Source of the DNA: Caldisericaceae bacterium | Lineage (GTDB): Bacteria; Caldisericota; Caldisericia; Caldisericales; Caldisericaceae | Reading direction: 5' to 3' | Length of the DNA stretch: 64,000 bases | NCBI GenBank assembly: GCA_027023025.1 | Contig: JALVXB010000021.1 | Coordinates: forward strand, 1 to 64,000 | Shown here: in pieces, positions 27,860 through 37,070 of the stretch | Layout: each line of letters opens with the position of its first letter | Numbering within the stretch: position 1 is the stretch's first letter | Position numbers and translations under genes: made by a program | Notes under the pieces: model-generated | Told to the model about the DNA's origin: nothing | The model's input: only the letters and a program-made list of their open reading frames with translations | Database searches by the model: none

Positions 27860-28429
27860 ATGAAAGAAGTTTACGAAGTAAGAATGCATGCGCGTGCAGG
27901 TCAGGGTGCAAAATCTGGTTCCCAGTTGCTTGCAGAAGCAGCATTTAAAGAAGGTAAATGGATTCAGTCATTCCCGGAATACGGTTCGGAAAGGCGTGGT
28001 GCTCCTACTGTATCATATACGCGTATTTCTGATAAGAGGTTAAGAACACACGAGCCCATTGTAAATCCAGATGCAGTGCTTGTTTTCGACCCGGGTCTCG
28101 CAAGGACCATTGATGTAACGAGTGGACTATCGGAGGAAAGTGGCATACTAATTGTTAACACGACTGACTCAGTGGACGAAGTTAAAAAACAAACTGGATT
28201 TAACGGAAAGGTTTATACTCTTGATGCAACAGGCATATCACTTGACTTACTTCACATTGATGCGCCCAATGTACCTATGCTTGGCGCTTTAATCAAAGTT
28301 ACGGGTATTGTTAAACTTGAATCTCTCGAGGAAGTTATAAAGGAACACTTCCTTGAAAAACTAGGAGAAGAAAAAGTTAACAAAAATATTGAAGGGCTCA
28401 AAAGAGCTTACGAGGAGGTATCAAAATGA
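27860..28429 (+). CDS. porG: 2-oxoacid (pyruvate):ferredoxin oxidoreductase gamma subunit
   Basis: EVRMHARAGQGAKSGSQLLAEAAFKEGKWIQSFPEYGSERRGAPTVSYTRI. Confidence 0.92.
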   Translation: MKEVYEVRMHARAGQGAKSGSQLLAEAAFKEGKWIQSFPEYGSERRGAPTVSYTRISDKRLRTHEPIVNPDAVLVFDPGLARTIDVTSGLSEESGILIVNTTDSVDEVKKQTGFNGKVYTLDATGISLDLLHIDAPNVPMLGALIKVTGIVKLESLEEVIKEHFLEKLGEEKVNKNIEGLKRAYEEVSK

Positions 28430-28770
28430 GTGAGAAAAAGGGTTGGAAGGAATTGATGCGAGGCTCAGATCTTCCACCTGCATCGTCCCTTGAATATAAA
28501 ACTGGATCGTGGAGGACTCTCAGACCTGTATGGGATCCTGAAAAGTGTACGCATTGCATGTTCTGTGTTGCATATTGCCCTGATATGGCTATCCCGGTAA
28601 AAGTAACAGAAGAAGGCGTAAAGGGCTTTGGCGCAAGAATTTACAAAGGAACTGTTAGATTAGAAACAAATTTTGATTATTGTAAGGGGTGTGGAATTTG
28701 CGCGCAGGAATGCCCTACTCATGCAATCGAAATGATTAGAGAAGAAGAAGCCGTAAAGGGCTCGAAATAG
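28426..28770 (+). CDS. porD: 2-oxoacid (pyruvate):ferredoxin oxidoreductase delta subunit
   Basis: CTHCMFCVAYCPD...CKGCGICAQECPTHAIEM. Confidence 0.92.
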   Translation: MSEKKGWKELMRGSDLPPASSLEYKTGSWRTLRPVWDPEKCTHCMFCVAYCPDMAIPVKVTEEGVKGFGARIYKGTVRLETNFDYCKGCGICAQECPTHAIEMIREEEAVKGSK

Positions 28771-28780
28771 GAGGTGTAGG

Positions 28781-29950
28781 ATGAGTACTTGGAAAGCATT
28801 AACTGGAGCACAGGCTGTTGCTGAGGCGATGAGGCAGGCAAATCCTGATGTGGTAGCAGCATATCCCATTACACCTCAGACGCCAATTGTTGAGCAGTTT
28901 GCATCGTTTGTAGCAAATGGCATTGTAGATACAGAGATGATTCCTGTAGAATCTGAGCATTCTGCAATGTCCTGTACTGTGGGTGCAGCTGCTGCAGGTG
29001 CAAGAGCAATGTGTGCAACCGCGTCTCAGGGGCTCGCCCTTATGTGGGAAGTCGTTGCTGCAGTGCCTGGATTAAGATTACCTATCGTAATGCCTATTGT
29101 AAACAGAGCACTTTCTGCTCCTATTAACATTCATTGCGACCACTCAGACGCAATGGGTGCAACGACAATTGGTTGGATACAAATTTACTCTGAGAATGCT
29201 CAGGAAGCTTACGAAAACACGCTTCTTGCAATAAGGCTTGCAGAGCATAAAGATGTATTATTGCCAGTCATGGTTATGCAGGACGGTTTCATTATAAGTC
29301 ACGGTGTTGAGAATGTTGAAGTTTTTGACGATGAAGCAGTAAAGAACTTCGTTGGAGAAAGGAAACCTGACAGATACCTTCTTGATGTAGACCATCCTTA
29401 TACGATTGGCCCTCTTGCTTTACCTGACTACTACTTTGAAATTAAACGCCAGCAGGAAGCGGCAATGGAAAATGCTCTGAAAGTTTATCTAGAAGTGGGC
29501 AAAGAACTTTCAAAGATTTCAGGCCACGATTATCCATACTTTGAAGAATACAAGACAGAAGACGCGGAAGCCGTTATCGTAATACTTTCTTCTGCTGCAG
29601 GAACTGCCAAGGATGCTGTAGACGAGCTACGCAATGAAGGCAAAAAAGTTGGTCTTGTTAAGCCGAAATTGTTCAGGCCCTTCCCTTACAGAGAAATGCG
29701 AAAGGCTCTAGAAAAATTTAAGGCAATCGGCGTGCTTGACCGGTCAATGGCATTTGGGGCTTATGCACCGCTTTACACAGAAGTGAGAAATGCTTTGTTT
29801 GAATCTGAAAATAGGCCTAAACTCCAGAGTTACATATTTGGACTTGGTGGAAAAGACATCTTTAAGTCAGATATCAAAAAAGTATTTGACGAATTGCTTT
29901 CAGGCAATCTGAATCCTGAAGAGCAGAGATACATAAGGTTAAGGGGGTAA
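28781..29950 (+). CDS. porA: 2-oxoacid (pyruvate):ferredoxin oxidoreductase alpha subunit
   Basis: GAQAVAEAMRQANPDVVAAYPITPQTPIVEQFA...PVESEHSAMSCTVGAAAAGAR. Confidence 0.94.
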   Translation: MSTWKALTGAQAVAEAMRQANPDVVAAYPITPQTPIVEQFASFVANGIVDTEMIPVESEHSAMSCTVGAAAAGARAMCATASQGLALMWEVVAAVPGLRLPIVMPIVNRALSAPINIHCDHSDAMGATTIGWIQIYSENAQEAYENTLLAIRLAEHKDVLLPVMVMQDGFIISHGVENVEVFDDEAVKNFVGERKPDRYLLDVDHPYTIGPLALPDYYFEIKRQQEAAMENALKVYLEVGKELSKISGHDYPYFEEYKTEDAEAVIVILSSAAGTAKDAVDELRNEGKKVGLVKPKLFRPFPYREMRKALEKFKAIGVLDRSMAFGAYAPLYTEVRNALFESENRPKLQSYIFGLGGKDIFKSDIKKVFDELLSGNLNPEEQRYIRLRG

Positions 29951-29954
29951 CGAT

Positions 29955-30887
29955 ATGGCTACATTACAAGAGATAATGGCAAAACCGGTTGGCCTTGCAT
30001 CAGGGCACAGAATGTGTGCAGGGTGCGGCATTGGCGCGATTGTAAGGACTGTGCTTGCTGCCTCTGACAAACCGGTGATTGTTGCAAATGCGACGGGTTG
30101 CTTGGAAGTTGTAACGACGATTTATCCTTATTCAGCGTGGAAAGTGCCGTGGATCCATCTTACTTTCGAGAATGCGGCAGCAGTAGCAAGTGGAATTGAA
30201 ACGGCATATAGAGCGCTAAGAAAGAGAGGAAAAATTGATAAGGATGTTAATATTATCGCATTTGGTGGAGATGGTGGAACATATGACATAGGGTTCCAGG
30301 CACTTTCTGGTGCACTTGAACGAGGACACAGGTTTTTATATGTGGTATACGATAACGAAGGTTACATGAACACAGGTAACCAGAGAAGTAGTGCAACTCC
30401 GTTTGGTGCAAGCACTACGACAGTTCCTGCGGGTACTAAGAGTTTTGGTAAGCCTCAGTGGAGGAAAAATATCGTAGAGATTGCAGCTGCACATAGAATC
30501 CCTTACGCTGCAACTGCAGCAAATCACAACATAATTGATCTATACAATAAAGCGAAAAAAGCTCTTTCACAGGATGGGCCTTCTTTCCTTGCCGTTTTAC
30601 AGCCCTGCACGACTAACTGGAAGTACGACCCAGCGCTTACTATGACATACTCAAAACTTGCCGTAGAAACTAACTTCTGGCCTCTTTACGAGTTTGATCA
30701 CGGTAAACTTCACATTAACTATAAACCAAAAAACAGAAAACCAATTGAAGAATTCTTAAAAGGACAGGGTAGGTTTAGACACCTCTTTAAGCCGGAAAAC
30801 AGACCTATTATCGAAAAGATGCAGAAAATGATAGACGAAGAGTGGGAAAGGCTTTTAAAACTTGAAGAATCTGGAGCGGTTTTATAG
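29955..30887 (+). CDS. porB: 2-oxoacid (pyruvate):ferredoxin oxidoreductase beta subunit (TPP-binding)
   Basis: GHRMCAGCGIGAIVRTV, ATGCLEVVTTIYPYSAWKVPW, AFGGDGGTYDIGFQALSGALERGH, YDNEGYMNTGNQRSSATPFG. Confidence 0.95.
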   Translation: MATLQEIMAKPVGLASGHRMCAGCGIGAIVRTVLAASDKPVIVANATGCLEVVTTIYPYSAWKVPWIHLTFENAAAVASGIETAYRALRKRGKIDKDVNIIAFGGDGGTYDIGFQALSGALERGHRFLYVVYDNEGYMNTGNQRSSATPFGASTTTVPAGTKSFGKPQWRKNIVEIAAAHRIPYAATAANHNIIDLYNKAKKALSQDGPSFLAVLQPCTTNWKYDPALTMTYSKLAVETNFWPLYEFDHGKLHINYKPKNRKPIEEFLKGQGRFRHLFKPENRPIIEKMQKMIDEEWERLLKLEESGAVL

Positions 30888-30912
30888 GTTATTTTTATTT
30901 CGTCTCGTTTTT

Positions 30913-30945
30913 AGCCCCGCTTAAAAATCGTATGCGGGGCTTTTT
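30913..30945 (+). terminator. Rho-independent terminator after por operon
   Basis: agccccgc-N13-gcggggct then ttttt. Confidence 0.88.
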
Positions 30946-30990
30946 GATTTCTATTTAGTTTATGCTATTTTATAAGTGGAGGATAAATTT

Positions 30991-31389
30991 ATGAGTAAGA
31001 TCATTGCCGCGTTTGGTTTAAAAAACGATAATGAATTAACGGATAAGCACTTTGGAGACTCTATTTATTTCGATGTATACGAGTTGACGGAAAATAGCAT
31101 AAAGTATATAAAAAGAATTAACAATGTGAAGGTAAAGGAACGGATGCACGGTGATCCTAATAAAGCCGGCATAATTGGAGAGTTACTTAAAGAAGCAGAT
31201 ATTCTCGTCGCATTTAGGATGGGGTCCAATATTCTGCGAATGAAGAAAAGATTTGTTCCCGTAATTATAAATACTAAAGATATTAAAAAGGTTGAGAAAA
31301 CTTTGATATTAAACTTCGACAAAATTTCAAAAGAAGTGAGTAGAATAGGAGATAAAAATTACATAACTTTAAAAATTAAGGAGGATTAA
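30991..31389 (+). CDS. NifX/NifB-type dinitrogenase iron-molybdenum cofactor domain protein
   Basis: IIAAFGLKNDNELTDKHFGDSIYFDVYEL...LLKEADILVAFRMG; SD ggagg before ATG 30991. Confidence 0.72.
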   Translation: MSKIIAAFGLKNDNELTDKHFGDSIYFDVYELTENSIKYIKRINNVKVKERMHGDPNKAGIIGELLKEADILVAFRMGSNILRMKKRFVPVIINTKDIKKVEKTLILNFDKISKEVSRIGDKNYITLKIKED

Positions 31390-32196
31390 ATGGAAAAGAA
31401 GGCTGAAATTGGAGTTTTTGGAGGTTCTGGTTTTTACTCATTCCTGGATAATGTAAAGGAAGTAAAAGTAGAAACGCCGTACGGTGCACCTTCGGACCTC
31501 ATTGCAATTGGAGAGTACGCTGGAAGAAAAGTTGCATTCTTGCCAAGACACGGAAAGTTACATCAGTATCCACCCCATAAGATTCCCTACCGTGCAAATC
31601 TGTGGGCTATGAAGTCGTTAGGAGTAACTCGTATTATTGCGCCTACTGCTGTTGGAAGTTTGCAGTCTAACATTAAAGTAGGAGATTTTGTCGTAACAGA
31701 TCAATTTATTGATCGCACATCTGGTCGTGAATGCACATTTTACGACGGCCCAATTACCACGCATGTAAGCCTTGCCTATCCTTATTGTCCTGAGCTAAGA
31801 AGTATTGCAATCGATGTGCTTAGCGAAATGAAGTTGCCTTTTCATCCAAAAGGTACAGTGGTCGTAATACAGGGACCGCGTTTCTCTACAAAAGCAGAAA
31901 GCGAGTGGTTCACTAAAATGGGATGGGATATTATAAATATGACTCAGTACCCGGAAGCAGTACTTGCAAGAGAACTCGAAATGTGCTATGTGAACATTGC
32001 GGTCGTAACGGACTACGATGCGGGTATAGTTGCTGGTGGAGAAGTGGAGCCTGTGACTCAGGAAATGGTAGCACAAAAGTTTGTTGAAAATACAGAAAAA
32101 TTAAAACACATTATTAAACGGATGATTGAAATTATCCCTAAAGAACGGCACTGCAAGTGCGGTGAAGCATTAAAAGAGGCACGGGTTGGAGAGTAA
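31390..32196 (+). CDS. mtnP: S-methyl-5'-thioadenosine phosphorylase
   Basis: IGVFGGSGFYSF, TPYGAPSD, FLPRHGKLHQYPPHKIPYRANLWAMKSLG, NMTQYPEAVLARELEMCYVNIAVVTDYDAG. Confidence 0.95.
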   Translation: MEKKAEIGVFGGSGFYSFLDNVKEVKVETPYGAPSDLIAIGEYAGRKVAFLPRHGKLHQYPPHKIPYRANLWAMKSLGVTRIIAPTAVGSLQSNIKVGDFVVTDQFIDRTSGRECTFYDGPITTHVSLAYPYCPELRSIAIDVLSEMKLPFHPKGTVVVIQGPRFSTKAESEWFTKMGWDIINMTQYPEAVLARELEMCYVNIAVVTDYDAGIVAGGEVEPVTQEMVAQKFVENTEKLKHIIKRMIEIIPKERHCKCGEALKEARVGE

Positions 32197-32199
32197 GTA

Positions 32200-32901
32200 G
32201 TGTTACCATTAAGAGATACTCAGGAAATAAGCATTTTCCCGGTCGTTACCATTGGTATTATCGTAGTAAATACGCTTGTATTTATTGCAATGTACATACA
32301 TGCCTATTCTTCTCCTAATCCTACTTATGCTTTAAACTTAGTTTATGTGAGATATGGTCTCGTTCCTTACGAAATAACGACCGGGCACCTCATATATCCA
32401 ACTATTAGGCCTGTTTGGGCTACTTTTTTTACATCTATGTTTATACACGGCGGATTTATGCACATTTTAGGAAACATGTGGTTTTTCTGGATCTTTGGGA
32501 ACAATGTAGAAGATTACTTCGGCAGTTTTTTGTTCTTAATTTTTTACCTGCTAGGAGGGATTGTTGCAGCTATTACTCAGATAGTAATTGGTCCCCTCTC
32601 AAAGATTCCTGTAATTGGTGCAAGCGGAGCAATTGCTGCTGCAATGGGCGCTTATTTTTATTTGTTTCCTCGATCAAATATCAGAACACTTATTTTTGTA
32701 GTATACTTTATTACTTTTGTAGATATTCCTGCCTCAATCTTCCTCGTGTTGTGGTTTCTTATGCAGCTTATACCAGGACTTAGTTCTTTTGGTGCTTCTC
32801 AAGGCGTTGCCTTTTGGGCACACATTGGAGGCTTTATATTCGGAATTATATTTGCAGCAGTTGTTAAAAAGATGAAAGAAAGTGGTAGTTACGGATTTTG
32901 A
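32200..32901 (+). CDS. rhomboid family intramembrane serine protease
   Basis: FMHILGNMWFFWIFGNNVEDYFG, GASGAIAAAMGAYF catalytic Ser, FWAHIGGFIFGI catalytic His; GTG start. Confidence 0.93.
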   Translation: MLPLRDTQEISIFPVVTIGIIVVNTLVFIAMYIHAYSSPNPTYALNLVYVRYGLVPYEITTGHLIYPTIRPVWATFFTSMFIHGGFMHILGNMWFFWIFGNNVEDYFGSFLFLIFYLLGGIVAAITQIVIGPLSKIPVIGASGAIAAAMGAYFYLFPRSNIRTLIFVVYFITFVDIPASIFLVLWFLMQLIPGLSSFGASQGVAFWAHIGGFIFGIIFAAVVKKMKESGSYGF

Positions 32902-33706
32902 TGATATTAAAACAAAGATTGACATATTGGAAAGTAGGATATCCGAAATGGAGCACCTTCTGGATGCTTACTTTCCTTTTTCAATCGAGAAACTTTTGGA
33001 AATTAGAGGGTTGGAAGTTGTTCGTACTGCAGAAAAAAAGTACTTTTACCAAGAGAATTATTTGTTTGAGTTATTCAAAAGCTACTACTTCAGACGCATT
33101 CTTCACGATGTACTGACACTTGAAGTAATTGACGGCAAAGCAATTGAGAAACTTTCTAAAAAATGGGGCGATTCAGTCACTAAGGAACTCGAGTTAATTG
33201 CAGAATTTGGATTTGCTAAGAAAACTAAAGACAGTATTTTTATAAGTAATTATCCAGTTTCTTATCTTGGCGAATTACTGGAGTGGTTTATCGGAAAATT
33301 CTTGGGCGACATTCTACACCTTGAAGTTATGACTGGAGTAAGAATAGGTGGTCTGGACAGCGGAGGAGATGTAGATGTACTTAGCCGTATAGGAACAAAA
33401 CTCATTGCAATTGAGTGTAAAGAAAGCCCGCCAAATAATGTACCCGTTTCAGAAATGCAGGCAATGCTCTTTAGAAAGACTAAAATAAAACCCGACATTT
33501 TTATTTTTTTAATAGATACAACACTTTCTATAAATAGAAATATTCTGGATAATCTCAGGTGGATTACTAGGAGTAAATGTATAAGGGTGCACGAAGGTGT
33601 ATACAAATTTGACGATAATTTGTTTGTCGTGAGCGCAAAACGCAGTTTACTGCACAATTTAGAGATAACAATAAGAGAGGGTATTAATGGGCTATGGCTT
33701 CATTAA
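32882..33706 (+). CDS. uncharacterised protein with PD-(D/E)XK-nuclease-like motif
   Basis: GGLDSGGDVDVLSRIGTKLIAIECKESPPNNVPVSEMQ (D...ExK) followed by hydrophobic strand PDIFIFLIDTTL. Confidence 0.6.
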   Translation: MVVTDFDDIKTKIDILESRISEMEHLLDAYFPFSIEKLLEIRGLEVVRTAEKKYFYQENYLFELFKSYYFRRILHDVLTLEVIDGKAIEKLSKKWGDSVTKELELIAEFGFAKKTKDSIFISNYPVSYLGELLEWFIGKFLGDILHLEVMTGVRIGGLDSGGDVDVLSRIGTKLIAIECKESPPNNVPVSEMQAMLFRKTKIKPDIFIFLIDTTLSINRNILDNLRWITRSKCIRVHEGVYKFDDNLFVVSAKRSLLHNLEITIREGINGLWLH

Positions 33707-34490
33707 ATCTGCAGTGATGTGCTTTCCGGAGGAAGAATTCTTCTCTGTGCGAGATTTTACACTTCACAATTTTGCCTCGGTAGTTAATAGAGAAAAAGCA
33801 ATCAAGCAATTCGATAGATTGAAAGAAACTCTGCTTCAGATTGGGGTGGATGTACAGCAAGTAAAGGAGTTAGAAGGTCATCCCAATTCTGTATTTACGC
33901 GAGATACTGCAGTTATCCTAAAGGAAGGATTTATAAAGTTAAGAATGGGTTTACTTTCTCGAAGAGGCGAAGAAAGTTGGATGTCCAACTTTCTACATAG
34001 TCTTGGAATACCGGAAATTGCAGAGGTTAAAGCACCGCTTACCGTTGAAGGTGGAGATGTAATTGTAGGAGATAACTTTGCCTTTATCGGGGTTTCATCC
34101 CGAACGAACAGAAAAGGAGCACAATTTATTTCGTCAATTCTTGGAAAGTTAAACTATCAAACGGAGATTGTTAAGTTTTCTGGTCCTTACTTACACCTTG
34201 GTGGAGCAATGAGCCTTGTTGGTAGAGATTCTGTTTTGTACTGCAAAGGGGCAATTCCGGAAGGTATGATTGGAAAATACGAATTAAACTTAATACCTAT
34301 TGAATGCAATGAATTCATTGGAGGGAATGTAATTGGCGTTGACGAAAAAAATGTTATTGTGTCTGAGAATAACAATGTAGCGGCTGAAGCGCTTGCAATT
34401 CACGGCTTTGCAATTCATCTTATTGATCTCAGCGAATTTGTTAAAGGAAACGGAGGCCCAAGTTGCATGATTCTTCCCGTTAATCATTAA
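33687..34490 (+). CDS. dimethylarginine dimethylaminohydrolase/amidinotransferase superfamily protein
   Basis: NSVFTRDTAVI, TVEGGDVIVG, HLGGAMSLV, C-term GNGGPSCMILPV catalytic Cys. Confidence 0.85.
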   Translation: MGYGFIKSAVMCFPEEEFFSVRDFTLHNFASVVNREKAIKQFDRLKETLLQIGVDVQQVKELEGHPNSVFTRDTAVILKEGFIKLRMGLLSRRGEESWMSNFLHSLGIPEIAEVKAPLTVEGGDVIVGDNFAFIGVSSRTNRKGAQFISSILGKLNYQTEIVKFSGPYLHLGGAMSLVGRDSVLYCKGAIPEGMIGKYELNLIPIECNEFIGGNVIGVDEKNVIVSENNNVAAEALAIHGFAIHLIDLSEFVKGNGGPSCMILPVNH

Positions 34491-34534
34491 TTTGCAAAAA
34501 TTTATACAGCAGTTAAAATTGCTTGGAGGAAAAA

Positions 34535-35632
34535 ATGAAAAATATAATTCTTGATTACGACGATTACAAGGTGTTAATACCTAAAAAACCAGATCTCAAG
34601 AAGCTTTATGTGGAGATTACAAATCTGTGTAATTTGAATTGTAAGATGTGTTTCAGGCGGTTCTGGAAAGACAAATTAGGAGAGATGAGTTTTGAGAACT
34701 TTAAAAAAATTTTTGTACAATTGAATGACTTTCCAGATTTGAAAACGATTTATCTTGGCGGCATCGGAGAACCTACGATACATCCAGACTTCCTGAAGAT
34801 TGCAAGCATGGTTAAAAATGCAGGATACAGACTGGAATTTGGGAGTAACGGTACAAAACTTGCAGAAATGGCCGACGACTTAATTAATCTTGGAGTCGAC
34901 AAAGTTATGGTTTCTATCGATGCACCTGATCCTGCAATATATAGAGACATCAGAGGAACTGATTTTATGAGTGTTGAAGAAAATGTTATGCGCTTACAGG
35001 AGCGGAAAAAGGCGTTAGGAAAGTACCTCCCGGAGATAGGCATTGAGGTCGTCATAATGAAGAGCAATGTTCACCTGCTTCACGGTATTCTTCCGCTTGC
35101 ACACAAATTGGGCGTAAATCACATTTTATTTTCAAACTTAATGCCTTTCAGCAAGCAATTGTCAAAAGAAATTATATACGACGGTTCTGTAGATTACGAA
35201 TTGCTCGTAGATTCACTTAATGCAGATATCGGAAAGTATAAAGTAAAACTGCAATTTCCTAAATTTAATTTGCAAACAGATCGCGTGTGCCAGTTTATAG
35301 AAAACAAGTCTGCCGTAATCAGATGGGATGGAGAAGTTGCCCCCTGTTATAGATTTTTGCACAGCTACACCGAGTATATATACGGAAGAGAAAAAGATGT
35401 TAATTCGTATTCGTTTGGAAATGTTTTTGAAAAGAAATTGCTCGACATCTGGACGAGCAGGGAATACGAATCTTTCAGATATAGAGTGAAAAATGCAATT
35501 TACCCATCCTGTACGGATTGCTCTTTGAGAGATTACTGCGACTTCACAAAGAATACAGATCTGGATTGCTGGGGAAATAATCCTTCCTGTGGGGATTGTT
35601 TATGGGCAAGAGACCTTATTCAGTGCCCGTAA
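34535..35632 (+). CDS. radical SAM/SPASM protein, tungsten cofactor oxidoreductase maturase type
   Basis: YVEITNLCNLNCKMCFRRFWKDKLGEMS (CxxxCxxC), GGIGEPTIHPDF; C-term cysteine cluster CTDCSLRDYCDFTKNTDLDCWGNNPSCGDCLWARDLIQCP. Confidence 0.8.
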   Translation: MKNIILDYDDYKVLIPKKPDLKKLYVEITNLCNLNCKMCFRRFWKDKLGEMSFENFKKIFVQLNDFPDLKTIYLGGIGEPTIHPDFLKIASMVKNAGYRLEFGSNGTKLAEMADDLINLGVDKVMVSIDAPDPAIYRDIRGTDFMSVEENVMRLQERKKALGKYLPEIGIEVVIMKSNVHLLHGILPLAHKLGVNHILFSNLMPFSKQLSKEIIYDGSVDYELLVDSLNADIGKYKVKLQFPKFNLQTDRVCQFIENKSAVIRWDGEVAPCYRFLHSYTEYIYGREKDVNSYSFGNVFEKKLLDIWTSREYESFRYRVKNAIYPSCTDCSLRDYCDFTKNTDLDCWGNNPSCGDCLWARDLIQCP

Positions 35633-35642
35633 GTTGAGAAAC

Positions 35643-35927
35643 TTATCCGCCCCCGACTGGTGGAAAAATAGTAAGTTTGTCTCCTTCTTTTAAGGGTGTG
35701 TCTTTCTTTTGCAAAAAAACGATGTTGCGTCCATTTACGAGATATATGTAGTCGTCTTTTAATTCTCCATTCTCTCCGATTATTACATTGGATAATTCAG
35801 GATAAAGTTTTATAAGATTATCTATTGCTTCTTTTACGGTTTTTGCTTCTATGAAAACTGTGTCTTTACCAATTATTTCTTTCAGTGTTGCATACAATTT
35901 TACTTTTACTTTTCCCATTTTAACCAC
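35643..35927 (-). CDS. MoaD/ThiS-family ubiquitin-like sulfur carrier
   Basis: 94 aa; VKVKLYATLKEIIGKDTVFIEAKTVKEAIDNLIKLYPEL ... KEGDKLTIFPPVGGG (C-terminal GG). Confidence 0.88.
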   Translation of the reverse strand: MVKMGKVKVKLYATLKEIIGKDTVFIEAKTVKEAIDNLIKLYPELSNVIIGENGELKDDYIYLVNGRNIVFLQKKDTPLKEGDKLTIFPPVGGG

Positions 35928-37070
35928 CTATATCAACATTATAAGGATTCCAGAAAGAAGTGCAATTGCGCCCCCAAAGTAAAATGGTGCACTTGGAGCG
36001 ATATATTGATACAAAACGCCTGCTATTATAGAAGCAGGAAGCGCCATAATCCCTACTCCGAAACTGTAAATTCCATATGCAGTGCCTCTTGAACTTTGCT
36101 CAGGAACAAGGTCTGATACAAAAGCCTTTTGTGCACCTTCGGCAAAAGCATAATAGATTCCATACAGTGGATAAATTACAAAGAGTAAAGAGGGAGATTT
36201 TGTTAAAGCAAATCCTAAGTAACTTAAAGCATAGAGCATATATCCTATAACAATAGTTCTTTTTCTTCCGATTTTATCTGATAATGCCCCGAGGGGTGTA
36301 GAAAGTAGCCCATAAACAATGCTGTGGAGAAACCAGAGGAGAAGGATCGTCGTTGCAAGTAACCCTAATTTACCTGAATACATAGTAATGAATGCATCAG
36401 AACTGTTTCCTATCGTAAAGAGCATTATAATGATAATGTAAAAATAGAATCTCTTTCCAAGGCTAAATTTTGACTTTGCACGCTTCTTCTTTACAAAGCT
36501 CTTAAATTCTTTTTCCTTTACGAGCAGAATCAGAGTAACTGCAATAAATGCTGGAATAAGTGCTGCTTTAAACACGGCATTGTAGTTTGTTTTGCCAAAT
36601 TTGTCCAGTACCCATATACCGAGAAGAGGTCCTACTGCAGCACCCAGAGTATCCAGTGCGCGGTGAAAACCAAAGTATAGCCCTCTATTCTTTTCGTTCG
36701 TATACGAGGAAATAAGAGCATCTCTTGGGGCAGTCCTGATTCCTTTTCCTACTCGCTCGAGCGCGCGTATCCATAGAACTGCAACTGGCGTGCGGACGAA
36801 CGGCAAAAAACACTTCGTAACCGTCGACTCAAAGTAGCCCAGGAAAGCAAACCACTTTCTGCTGCCCATTCTGTCTGAAAAGTACCCAAAGAAAATTTTA
36901 AGAAGAGAAGCTGTACTCTCTGCTATACCTTCTATTACTCCTATAAATGCTCCGCCTGCACCTATGGATTCTAAAAATAGCGGGAGGACTTTAACGATCA
37001 TCTCAGAGGAAACATCGTTAAAGAAACTAACAAACCCAAGAATAATAACATTCCTATTGAGTTTTATCAT
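35928..37070 (-). CDS. MFS transporter
   Basis: 380 aa polytopic; GFVSFFNDVSSEMIVKVLPLFLESIGAGG, GYFSDRMGSRKWFAFLGY, PLGALSDKIGRKRTIVIGY. Confidence 0.9.
   Translation of the reverse strand: MIKLNRNVIILGFVSFFNDVSSEMIVKVLPLFLESIGAGGAFIGVIEGIAESTASLLKIFFGYFSDRMGSRKWFAFLGYFESTVTKCFLPFVRTPVAVLWIRALERVGKGIRTAPRDALISSYTNEKNRGLYFGFHRALDTLGAAVGPLLGIWVLDKFGKTNYNAVFKAALIPAFIAVTLILLVKEKEFKSFVKKKRAKSKFSLGKRFYFYIIIIMLFTIGNSSDAFITMYSGKLGLLATTILLLWFLHSIVYGLLSTPLGALSDKIGRKRTIVIGYMLYALSYLGFALTKSPSLLFVIYPLYGIYYAFAEGAQKAFVSDLVPEQSSRGTAYGIYSFGVGIMALPASIIAGVLYQYIAPSAPFYFGGAIALLSGILIMLI

Noticed and set aside
35630-35645. taagtt-gaga-aactta hairpin between radical SAM and moaD-like genes
   Set aside because: Only a 6-bp weak stem without a T-tract; insufficient to call a terminator.
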